Positions 52,578-60,713 of a stretch of 64,000 nt of DNA are shown here, piece after piece (position 1 is the first letter of the stretch; every line of letters starts with the position of its first letter). This DNA is from Faecalicatena contorta. GTDB taxonomy: Bacteria > Bacillota > Clostridia > Lachnospirales > Lachnospiraceae. The notes below the pieces were generated by a model. That model searched no databases. It was not told the DNA's origin and saw only the letters and a list, made by a program, of their open reading frames with translations. A program made the position numbers and the translations under genes. The DNA is taken from the NCBI RefSeq assembly GCF_039521745.1, contig NZ_BAAACT010000153.1; one strand, written 5' to 3'.

Positions 52578-53859
52578 ATTTACGAACAACCTGGGGCTGA
52601 AGATTATGGCACTGGTTTTCGCTGCCCTGTTGTGGCTGATCGTAGTGAATATAGATGATCCGGTGGAGACGACGACCTTCCGGAATATTGATGTTACGGT
52701 ACAGAATACTGAGGTTGTGACAAATGAAGGAAAGACCTATAAGATATTAGACGATACACAGAAGGTAAGTGTGGTAGTGCGTGCGAAGAGATCAGTTCTG
52801 GCTAAACTGTCCAGCAGCAGTATCATTGCGACGGCGGACATGAGTGAGATGCAGATCAGTTCACTGATTCCCATCACAGCAACAGTTCCCGGTTATGAAG
52901 GCAAGTATACCGCGGAAGCAACACCAGGTAACCTGAAGGTTAAGATAGAGGATCAGACAAAGAATCCATTCCCGGTGAATGTCAGCGTGACGGGCATTCC
53001 GCGTGACGGGTATGTAGTCGGCAATACGCCGACCAATCCGGCAAAGGTTACCGTGAGCGGGGCGGAATCACTGGTCAACAGTATTGATAAAGCTGTGGCA
53101 AAGGTGGATGTATCGGGATTGTCCAAGACGACAGTACTGCAGGCCGAGCTGACCTATTATGACAGTAACGGCAATCCGGTAGATAAGAGCCAGTTGAAAG
53201 ATAACCTGGGGGAGGATGGCATTACCGTCGAGGTGGAGATACTCAATACAAAGAGCATAGCATTGAATTTCAATGTTATGGGGACTCCGGAAGAAGGGTA
53301 TGTATACAGCGGCCTTACCAGTGAACCGGAGCGGATTCAGGTCTGCGGTACGGCGGAGGCCCTGAGCGGGTTCACCGAACTGGACGTACCGGCCTCGGAG
53401 ATAGACATCAGCGGGGCAACAGGAAAGCTGGAGAAGACGATAGACATAGTGCCATATCTGCCGGATGGGATTAAGCTGGTGGACGAGACCGCCAATAATG
53501 TTGTAGTCACCGTATCCATAGAGCAGGAAAGAACCCGTACAATTGAGCTTCTCGCAGAATCTATCCGGGTCATCAATGTACAGGAAAATCTCAGGGTATC
53601 CTTTGAGGACAATACCGATATTCAGCTGCAGTTTAAAGGAGCGCAGGAGGCGCTTGAGAAACTGGATGTGAAAAATGCAGTATATATAGATTTAAAGACC
53701 TATACAAAACCAGGGACACACGAAGTGCCGGTGAATGTAGATCTGGATATGGACGGAGCGAACGGTTCCAATATTGTATTGCTGAAGAACCCAACGGTGA
53801 AGGTTACTCTTACTGAGAAAGATGAAAAAGAGGAGCAAAATGTAACAAAGGAAGAATAA
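52564..53859 (+). CDS. cdaR: CdaR/YbbR domain regulator of CdaA
   Basis: The 431-residue protein has one N-terminal span (about 11-29, GLKIMALVFAALLWLIVVN) and an extracytoplasmic region of four consecutive YbbR-like beta domains (about 33-130, 135-220, 225-310, 315-410). It is known to modulate CdaA activity in Firmicutes. The ATG lies within cdaA. GAAAGGACGG precedes it. Confidence 0.94.
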   Translation: MKKYKFTNNLGLKIMALVFAALLWLIVVNIDDPVETTTFRNIDVTVQNTEVVTNEGKTYKILDDTQKVSVVVRAKRSVLAKLSSSSIIATADMSEMQISSLIPITATVPGYEGKYTAEATPGNLKVKIEDQTKNPFPVNVSVTGIPRDGYVVGNTPTNPAKVTVSGAESLVNSIDKAVAKVDVSGLSKTTVLQAELTYYDSNGNPVDKSQLKDNLGEDGITVEVEILNTKSIALNFNVMGTPEEGYVYSGLTSEPERIQVCGTAEALSGFTELDVPASEIDISGATGKLEKTIDIVPYLPDGIKLVDETANNVVVTVSIEQERTRTIELLAESIRVINVQENLRVSFEDNTDIQLQFKGAQEALEKLDVKNAVYIDLKTYTKPGTHEVPVNVDLDMDGANGSNIVLLKNPTVKVTLTEKDEKEEQNVTKEE

Positions 53860-53877
53860 CGGGAGGAGAGAGTTCAC

Positions 53878-54153
53878 ATGGTAAGCGAAAAAGTTACGAT
53901 AAAGAACCCTACAGGCTTGCATCTCAGGCCGGCAGGCTTGTTCTGCAGAACTGCCATGCAGTACGGCAGCAAGATTACGGTAGAAAAGAAAACAAAGTCT
54001 GAGGATGTCACGGCGAATGCCAAAAGCGTGTTAAGCGTGCTTGGCGCCTGCATTAAAAGCGGAGATGAGATTCGAATTATCTGTGAAGGAGACGACGAGG
54101 AAACCGCACTCCGGGAGATGGTACGTATTGTAGAAGATGGTTTGGGAGAATAG
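53878..54153 (+). CDS. HPr family phosphocarrier protein
   Basis: The 91-residue protein shows TGLHLRPA with the phosphorylatable His15, and a Ser at residue 50 (AKSVLSVLG) aligned with the HPrK-regulated Ser46 of classical HPr. It is slightly longer than standard HPr and has GLHLRPAGLF in place of the usual GIHARPAT, so it could be a paralogue rather than the main ptsH. GGGAGGAG precedes the ATG. It follows cdaR by 18 bp in the same transcript. Confidence 0.92.
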   Translation: MVSEKVTIKNPTGLHLRPAGLFCRTAMQYGSKITVEKKTKSEDVTANAKSVLSVLGACIKSGDEIRIICEGDDEETALREMVRIVEDGLGE

Positions 54154-54191
54154 AATACAGCCTGTGAGAAGGCAGGAATAAGGAGAAAAAG

Positions 54192-55106
54192 ATGAGCAAG
54201 GCAACATTAGTGATCATGGCGGCAGGAATTGGAAGCAGATTCGGCGGGGGCATTAAGCAGCTGGAGCCGGTTGGGCCCAATGGTGAGATTATCATGGATT
54301 ATTCCATCTATGATGCCATGGAGGCAGGATTTGACAAAGTTGTATTTGTAATCAGACGGGATCTGGAAAAAGACTTTAAGGAAGTGATCGGAAACAGGAT
54401 CGAGAAGGTAATCGATGTCGATTATGTTTTCCAGGAGGTGGATGATATTCCAGAGCCATATAAAGAGCGGTTTGCCGGAAGAACAAAGCCATGGGGAACC
54501 GGTCAGGCAATTCTCTGCTGTAAGGATGTGGTGGACGCGCCGTTTCTCGTAATCAATGCGGATGACTATTACGGTAAGCAGGCATTCAAAGAAGGGTTTG
54601 AATATCTCACGGCCGAGTCCCGAAGCGATGGCATGGAGATCTGCATGATCAGCTTTGTGTTAAAAAATACACTGAGCGATAATGGGGCGGTAACCCGGGG
54701 TGTGTGCAGCGTGGATGAAAATGGCATGCTCGCAGACATCGAGGAGACCCATAACATCGAAAAAGTTGACGGCCGGGCGGTCGTGCAGAAGGAATGCGGC
54801 AGCCGGGAGATTGATGTGGAGTCTCCGGTTTCCATGAACATGTGGGGACTGAGGCCGGACTTCTTCCAGATACTTGCAGATGGTTTTGAAGAGTTTTTGA
54901 GTATGACAGATGAGGAGAACCTGAAAGCCGAATACCTCCTTCCAACGATTATAGGGGAGCTGCTGGGAGAAGGAAAACTGGCCGTGAAGGTGCTGAGGTC
55001 CGGGGATAAATGGTTTGGAGTAACTTATAAGGAAGATAAAGATGCTGTGGTTTCAGCGGTAAGGGGACTTGTTGATGCGGGAGTATATCCGGAGAAGTTA
55101 TTTTAG
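54192..55106 (+). CDS. Sugar-phosphate nucleotidyltransferase family protein
   Basis: The 304-residue protein begins MSKATLVIMAAGIGSRFGGG, the G-x-G-x-R phosphate-binding loop of nucleotidyltransferases, followed by VINADDYYG near residue 117 (metal-site Asp pair) and MNMWGLRPDFFQIL near 215. The substrate sugar is not readable. It lies 38 bp after the HPr-like gene with ATAAGGAG upstream, and before the cell-wall hydrolase genes, so it may feed surface-polymer synthesis. Confidence 0.87.
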   Translation: MSKATLVIMAAGIGSRFGGGIKQLEPVGPNGEIIMDYSIYDAMEAGFDKVVFVIRRDLEKDFKEVIGNRIEKVIDVDYVFQEVDDIPEPYKERFAGRTKPWGTGQAILCCKDVVDAPFLVINADDYYGKQAFKEGFEYLTAESRSDGMEICMISFVLKNTLSDNGAVTRGVCSVDENGMLADIEETHNIEKVDGRAVVQKECGSREIDVESPVSMNMWGLRPDFFQILADGFEEFLSMTDEENLKAEYLLPTIIGELLGEGKLAVKVLRSGDKWFGVTYKEDKDAVVSAVRGLVDAGVYPEKLF

Positions 55107-55229
55107 AATTGAGTGAGAAGAAGGCATGTGTATCCAGAGGTGGGATGCATGTGCCTTTGTGTGTTTTACAAAGCATGGAAAAATATGGAAACTATGAATA
55201 CGATAGGGAGAAATTACAGGGGTGAGCTT

Positions 55230-57893
55230 ATGAAAAAAAGAGTATTAGCTTTCATTTTGAGTTTGTGTCTATGCGCGGGAATAATCTCGTCGGCGGGAAT
55301 CACAGTACGGGCCGAGGAGGCGGCCGGCGTGGAGACGGAAGGAGAGAGCCAGGAACCTGTCTGGCAGGGAGATGGACAGGATACGGAAAACCAGGATACA
55401 CAGCCTGGTACAGAAGACGGAAATACAGAAGGAGAAACTGGCACAGATAATTACGAAGGAGGCAGTGGAACCGGAGAGGAAGCCAATGGATATGACAATC
55501 CGGATAGTACAGCTGGTACGGAGGAGCCTGATAGATTAGAGGATGAGGCGGAGCCTGGGACAGACACCGAACATGCGGACAGTGCCGACGAGGACTCGGA
55601 AATCCAGGAGCCAGAGAAGGTAGATCCTGTTGAGATCCAATGCATGGATGAGGATGGGAATATTTATTACATAACGGATGATGTTTCGCCGGTGGTAGAG
55701 TCTAACAGCGCTATGTTCCGGAGTGTACAGGATCAGGTGGTGAATCTCAGGGTTAAAAAGAATAATACTGTGGTGACTGATATCACGCTTTATAATGAAT
55801 ACGGAACGGGAACTCAGGGATATCTGTATGGACAGTCCGGCGCAGATGCAGCTTATCTTGGTATGGAGAACGGCAGAGTCAAATTTATGATAAGTGGGGT
55901 GATCGGTCTGGTTGATGCCTCACAAGTGCAGATAGTAAATAAAAACAGTGTTAGAAGTGTCAGCAGCTATTATGCAGATGGTACGTATTTGTACCACAGG
56001 ATCAGTACGAACTTAAACACAGATACAACCAGCTCACTGCGAGTAGGGCTGCAGCAGTCCTATATGAGTTCAGGGGCGACATATTACAGCTATGACGGGA
56101 ATTATTTTTATACTGATTATTCAGTGATGCTCTCTGACTACCGAAAGAATACCCGGGCTAATTCTATTAACGCGGGAAATCCATACTATAACTATTATCA
56201 GTATCTTTCTCTCAGAAGTAAAACGGCGTACTCAGCGTCTCAATTAAGCAGCAAAATCAATTCCAGAATAGACAGCAGTTCCAAGATGTGGAACATAGGA
56301 AACAGTATGGTTAACCATCAGAATACATACGGTGTTAATGCTCTTATCATGGCAGGCCTTGCAGCAAATGAGAGTGCCTGGGGGAGAAGTTCAATAGCAC
56401 AATCTAAGAATAATCTTTTTGGCTTAAATGCGGTTGACAGTTCGCCGGGAGCCAGTGCAAATACATATTCTTCTCCAGATGCGTGTGTCCGTAATTTTGC
56501 AGAAGGGTGGATGTCAAAACGATATTTAAATCCAAATAATGGAAATTATTTTGGAGGCTTTCTGGGGAATAAAGCGAGCGGGCTGAATGTTAAGTATGCA
56601 TCAGATCCTTATTGGGGAGAGAAAGCGGCAAGCATCGCATGGAGTTTAGATTCTGACGGAGCGGATAGAAACAAGTATACAATTGGTGTAAAGGATACCA
56701 TCAGCACCGGGCATACGGATTTAAATGTAAGAAAAGAAAGCAGTGCCAGTTCAACAAAATTATTCTCAACGGGCTCGCAGTCCAATCATGCATTTCTTAT
56801 TCTCGGGGAAGAAAACGGTTTTTATAAAGTACAGAGTGATCCGGTGTTAAATAGCGGAAGAACCGGTATTAACGGTTCTTCGGGCAACTATAATTTTTCG
56901 TCTATGTATGCATATGTGAGCAAAGATTATGTGGATGTGGTATCAGGAAACGTAGAGCCGGAAACTTCGTACTCTGTAATGTATAGTTCTCATATACAGT
57001 TTATCGGATGGCAGGATTATGCTAAAAATGGAGGTTTGTCAGGAACCGAAGGGGAGTCAAAACGGCTGGAAGCCATAAAAATAAAGCTGAATAATGCGCC
57101 ATACACAGGTTCGGTGCAATACCGTGTAAATGAGCAGGATTATGGCTGGCTGGATTGGGTAAAAGATGACGCCGTTGCAGGTATAACGGGACAGAGCAAG
57201 CGGCAGGAAGCCATCCAGATTAAGCTGACCGGAGAAATGGAAAAGCATTTTGACATCTACTATCGGGTGCATGCACAAAATATAGGATGGATGGGATGGG
57301 CTAAGAACGGAGAAAAATCCGGCACACAGGATTATGGGCTCCGGCTGGAAGCAATCCAAATCCGTTTGGTTGAGAAGGGCGGTGCGGCACCGGGAAGCAC
57401 GGACAATGCATTTATGCAGCAGACCACAAGCAAAAAAGAATCCATTAAATACAGAACACACGTACAGTTTCTTGGCTGGCAGGGATATGCCTATAATGGA
57501 GCACTGAGCGGAACGACAGGCCAGTCGCTGCGGCTGGAAGGAATTCAGATCTCTCTTGATGATAAAACAGTCAGTGGTTCTATCCGTTATAAAACGCATG
57601 TGCAGTTTCTAGGCTGGCAGAACTGGGTAAAGGAAGGCGCTGTAAGCGGCACCACAGGGCAGCATCTTCGCCTGGAAGCGATCCAGATTGAACTGACAGG
57701 AGATATGGCAAAGAAATACGATATTTACTATCGCGTGCACTCGCAGTTTTCCGGGTGGCTTGGATGGGCTAAGAATGGACAGAAAGCAGGCACTGCGGGC
57801 TATTCAAGACGACTGGAAGGAATTCAGATTCAGCTGGTTGACAAAGGGGGAAAAGCACCGGGAAGCACTTCAGGTCATTTTTTGGAACAGTAA
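55230..57893 (+). CDS. Secreted glucosaminidase with six ChW repeats
   Basis: The 887-residue protein has a signal peptide (about 1-30, ending near TVRAEE), an acidic low-complexity region (about 30-140), an N-terminal unknown domain (155-300), an endo-beta-N-acetylglucosaminidase domain (about 345-475, LAANESAWGRSS with catalytic Glu near 382, then NLFGLNAVDSSPG), an SH3-like domain (about 490-565) and six clostridial hydrophobic repeats (about 575-870), each with a GW core such as QFLGWQGYAYNG. The repeats should bind the cell surface. I start at the ATG at 55230, which gives the signal peptide; an in-frame ATG at 55113 would bury it. Confidence 0.93.
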   Translation: MKKRVLAFILSLCLCAGIISSAGITVRAEEAAGVETEGESQEPVWQGDGQDTENQDTQPGTEDGNTEGETGTDNYEGGSGTGEEANGYDNPDSTAGTEEPDRLEDEAEPGTDTEHADSADEDSEIQEPEKVDPVEIQCMDEDGNIYYITDDVSPVVESNSAMFRSVQDQVVNLRVKKNNTVVTDITLYNEYGTGTQGYLYGQSGADAAYLGMENGRVKFMISGVIGLVDASQVQIVNKNSVRSVSSYYADGTYLYHRISTNLNTDTTSSLRVGLQQSYMSSGATYYSYDGNYFYTDYSVMLSDYRKNTRANSINAGNPYYNYYQYLSLRSKTAYSASQLSSKINSRIDSSSKMWNIGNSMVNHQNTYGVNALIMAGLAANESAWGRSSIAQSKNNLFGLNAVDSSPGASANTYSSPDACVRNFAEGWMSKRYLNPNNGNYFGGFLGNKASGLNVKYASDPYWGEKAASIAWSLDSDGADRNKYTIGVKDTISTGHTDLNVRKESSASSTKLFSTGSQSNHAFLILGEENGFYKVQSDPVLNSGRTGINGSSGNYNFSSMYAYVSKDYVDVVSGNVEPETSYSVMYSSHIQFIGWQDYAKNGGLSGTEGESKRLEAIKIKLNNAPYTGSVQYRVNEQDYGWLDWVKDDAVAGITGQSKRQEAIQIKLTGEMEKHFDIYYRVHAQNIGWMGWAKNGEKSGTQDYGLRLEAIQIRLVEKGGAAPGSTDNAFMQQTTSKKESIKYRTHVQFLGWQGYAYNGALSGTTGQSLRLEGIQISLDDKTVSGSIRYKTHVQFLGWQNWVKEGAVSGTTGQHLRLEAIQIELTGDMAKKYDIYYRVHSQFSGWLGWAKNGQKAGTAGYSRRLEGIQIQLVDKGGKAPGSTSGHFLEQ

Positions 57894-57916
57894 GAGTATA
57901 CCCCAAGAGAATAAAG

Positions 57917-57956
57917 AGCTGCTGCAAATAATTATTTATTATTTACAGCAGCTTTT
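57917..57956 (+). terminator. Terminator of the ChW glucosaminidase gene
   Basis: AGCTGCTG (57917-57924) pairs with CAGCAGCT (57946-57953), followed by TTTT. The A-rich left flank may also allow function for the convergent flippase gene. Confidence 0.75.
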
Positions 57957-57974
57957 AAACGGAAAAGATTTTTG

Positions 57975-59252
57975 TTAATGTGTTTTACTGGATTTTGACA
58001 ATCTTGCAATGATACAGATATAGACAAGAAAGATGACGGCAAGCACAGTCATCGATAAAGTGTAGAAACCGGAAATCCCCATAATACCATAAGATGCCGC
58101 AATCTTTTTACCCTGGAGGAGGAAAGAAATGCTGACGATCAGGTATCCCCAGACCAGATGCTTCTGATACCTGGTTACAGTAATTACCATGGTGAAAAAG
58201 TTTATGAGGGCCATAAGCCCGCCCCCCAGGAGCAGGATTACCAGTTCGATTCTGTAGGCAGACAAATCTACGCCATATAATATAGAAAGAACAGGAATTC
58301 CCAATAGATAACCGGCTAACATACACAAGCCGGTTAGCCCTGCGATTATGAGAGTCTGACGTAGAATTAATCTCCAGAACCGGCCGATTTTCCCGTCATT
58401 CCAGATGATAGCAAGCTGATTGATCATGGGCTGGTATATAAAAGTACTAAGAAGGCTTATTACAAAAACCGGCATGAATATGTAGTTAAACTGGGCCTGG
58501 TCGTGACTGGAGAGTACAATGTCAATCGAATATTTTGGGGCATTGGCAACATAGGCAAGTAAAAATGTAGAGATAAAAATGGGAAAACAATCAACAGCCA
58601 GGTTTTTCAAATGTGCGGCTTTTATATGTGCTATCTTATGGGGAATATATTTCATTGCAGAACCGTTCAGTAAAACAGACAACACAATAGTTGTCAAAAG
58701 GCAAATGACAGTAGTTGTCATCAGATTATGAGTGAAGTAATAGACCAACATATATTCAATAATATAAACGAAAAGCCGGAACGTAAGGATTTTCCCGCCA
58801 ATGTCGAGGCGCTTGTGCTGCTGAAACAATCCGTGGAATACATCCTCGAAAGCGTCTACGGCCTTTATTCCGCAGACAAGGATAACGATGACCGCTTTTT
58901 CAAAATCGTAAGATCCGTTAAAGTAAAAAAAGCCTGCATAAATGCATGCAGAAAGCATCATCAGAATGGTGGACCCGATTCTGAGGACGAGATATTCATG
59001 AAAGATAAACTCTTCATGTATATCTGAAACTTGATACTGGCGGATACCATAGCGTCCAACCATAATTAACAGATTGGAAATTGCGTAGGCGATGACAAAA
59101 GTACCTGCATCAATGATATTATCAATACGGGATATTACCATAAGAATGACTACGGATTGAAAAGAATTCAGCATTGCTGAGGCTGAATTCCATATATAAG
59201 CTGACTGTTCCTGATTTTTAGATACTGTGAATATATTTTTAATAATGAACAC
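57975..59252 (-). CDS. Polysaccharide flippase (MOP/Wzx-like membrane protein)
   Basis: The protein of about 425 residues has 11-12 hydrophobic spans and resembles oligosaccharide-unit flippases (IWNSASAMLNSFQSVVILMVISR, then GRYGIRQYQVSD). It should move lipid-linked polysaccharide units across the membrane. The start is unclear: the alignment-plausible N terminus IKNIFTVSKNQEQSAY has no ATG. AAAGAGGTG lies 5-8 nt before two ATT codons at 59246 and 59243, while the GTG at 59252 overlaps that site; the only in-frame ATG, at 59384, lacks a site. I place the start at 59252 as a compromise. Confidence 0.75.
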   Translation of the reverse strand: MFIIKNIFTVSKNQEQSAYIWNSASAMLNSFQSVVILMVISRIDNIIDAGTFVIAYAISNLLIMVGRYGIRQYQVSDIHEEFIFHEYLVLRIGSTILMMLSACIYAGFFYFNGSYDFEKAVIVILVCGIKAVDAFEDVFHGLFQQHKRLDIGGKILTFRLFVYIIEYMLVYYFTHNLMTTTVICLLTTIVLSVLLNGSAMKYIPHKIAHIKAAHLKNLAVDCFPIFISTFLLAYVANAPKYSIDIVLSSHDQAQFNYIFMPVFVISLLSTFIYQPMINQLAIIWNDGKIGRFWRLILRQTLIIAGLTGLCMLAGYLLGIPVLSILYGVDLSAYRIELVILLLGGGLMALINFFTMVITVTRYQKHLVWGYLIVSISFLLQGKKIAASYGIMGISGFYTLSMTVLAVIFLVYICIIARLSKSSKTH

Positions 59253-59428
59253 CTCTTTAATGAGAAACTGTTTTAGGAATGGTACTGCTTGTATGTTACA
59301 GACTTTCAGGAAGAAAGTCAAGAAAAAAGACCAGAAGTGACAACTCAGGCCTGACTGAACTGTTACGTACAAAATGGAGGGCATACATGAGATTCGTGAG
59401 AGATCTGGTAAATTGTATCATACTGTGA

Positions 59429-59434
59429 TATAAT
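59429..59434 (+). promoter_or_regulatory. Candidate extended -10 promoter of the family 4 glycosyltransferase
   Basis: TGATATAAT, a perfect -10 with TGn extension, lies about 44 bp upstream of the TTG start. There is no good -35 hexamer. Confidence 0.5.
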
Positions 59435-59477
59435 GCCTGTGAATAAAAATTCAGTATATAACAGTGAGGAAAAAAGA

Positions 59478-60650
59478 TTGAAAAAGTTAAAAAAGATCGT
59501 GTTAATCGGACCTGTTTATCCTTATAAAGGGGGAATATCACATTATACGACAATGCTGTACAGAGCTCTGGAGGAAAAGTACGATGTCACAATGGTATCT
59601 TTTAAACTGCAGTATCCTAAGTTTCTGTTTAAAAAGGAGCAGAAGGATTACAGCAATAAATCCTTTCAGATTGACGGCACGAATTATTGGATTAATACAG
59701 CCAATCCATTAAACTGGACGGCCTGTGCAGAGAAGATAAGCCGGATTCATCCAGATCTTATAATTATGGAGTGGTGGCATCCCTATTTTGCGCCATGCTA
59801 TAAGATCATGAATCTGTTTTTAAAAAAAATTAATGTGCTGTTTCTGTGCCATAATGTCTTCCCGCATGAACGTTTTCCTCTGGACAGGATGCTGACCCGC
59901 CTTACTTTAAAATGCGGTGACGGTTTTATTGTTCAGTCCACTCAGGATGGAGATGATTTGTGCTCAATCATGAGACACCCAGTGTATAGAAAGACGGTTC
60001 ATCCCACGTATAATGTTTTTAAACAGGAGGACCTCTCAAAAGCAGAAGGCAGGAAACGGCTGGGGCTGAGAGATGGTGCGCCGGTTTTGCTGTTTTTTGG
60101 ATTTGTAAGAGCATACAAGGGATTAAGGCATCTGATTCATGCGATGCCGGCAGTCTGCAGAGAATATCCGGATGCTGAAGTTCTGATAGTGGGAGAATTT
60201 TCCGGGGATAAGGAGCAATATTTAAAGCTGATTGAGGATCATAAACTTGATGGAAATGTGAAAATATATGACGGTTATATACCGGACAGAGAGGTAGGAA
60301 AGTTCTTTGTGGCCTGCGATCTGGTTGTGCTGCCGTATGAGTCAGCGACACAGAGCGGCATCGTACAGATTGCATACGGATTTGAAAAGCCGGTTATAGT
60401 GACGAATGTAGGGGGGCTGCCAGAAGTTGTTTCGGATGGCAGAACAGGATATGTTGTTGAACCGCGTAATCCGGAAGAGCTGGCAGAGAGAATAATACAG
60501 TATTTTAAGGAGGGGATGGAGTCAGCATTCAGAGAAAATATAGAACAGGAAGCCTATCGCTATTCGTGGGAAAGGATGGTTGAGGTTATAGAGGAACTAT
60601 ATCGTGATATGGAGAATGACGGGCTGCAGAGTGTAACTGTTGACAGATGA
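59478..60650 (+). CDS. Glycosyltransferase family 4-like
   Basis: The 390-residue GT-B enzyme begins KKLKKIVLIGPVYPYKGGISHYT, the acceptor-side glycine loop, and has the donor-site sequence QSGIVQIAYGFEKPVIVTNVGG and EVVSDGRTGYVVEP near 310-345. It probably adds a sugar to a surface polysaccharide or lipid-linked precursor at the inner membrane. I start at a TTG with GTGAGG 8 nt upstream; an earlier ATG at 59433 would lie right at the -10 hexamer of the promoter. It is divergent from the flippase gene. Confidence 0.9.
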   Translation: MKKLKKIVLIGPVYPYKGGISHYTTMLYRALEEKYDVTMVSFKLQYPKFLFKKEQKDYSNKSFQIDGTNYWINTANPLNWTACAEKISRIHPDLIIMEWWHPYFAPCYKIMNLFLKKINVLFLCHNVFPHERFPLDRMLTRLTLKCGDGFIVQSTQDGDDLCSIMRHPVYRKTVHPTYNVFKQEDLSKAEGRKRLGLRDGAPVLLFFGFVRAYKGLRHLIHAMPAVCREYPDAEVLIVGEFSGDKEQYLKLIEDHKLDGNVKIYDGYIPDREVGKFFVACDLVVLPYESATQSGIVQIAYGFEKPVIVTNVGGLPEVVSDGRTGYVVEPRNPEELAERIIQYFKEGMESAFRENIEQEAYRYSWERMVEVIEELYRDMENDGLQSVTVDR

Positions 60651-60669
60651 AGGAAAAATAGAATATACT
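60640..60669 (+). promoter_or_regulatory. Promoter of the ChW GH25 lysozyme gene
   Basis: A perfect TTGACA (60640-60645), an 18-bp spacer and TATACT (60664-60669) overlap the end of the glycosyltransferase gene and lead into a leader of about 38 nt. Confidence 0.7.
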
Positions 60670-60713
60670 AACCACATGCAGCCATGTATATACTTAAGAA
60701 GGGAGTAAAAAAA

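Noticed and set aside
57760..57978. 72-residue plus-strand frame overlapping the end of the ChW glucosaminidase gene
   Set aside because: Out-of-frame shadow of the last repeat that runs into the terminator; no ribosome binding site.
58728..59027. 99-residue plus-strand frame inside the flippase gene
   Set aside because: Antisense to conserved membrane spans; no independent support.
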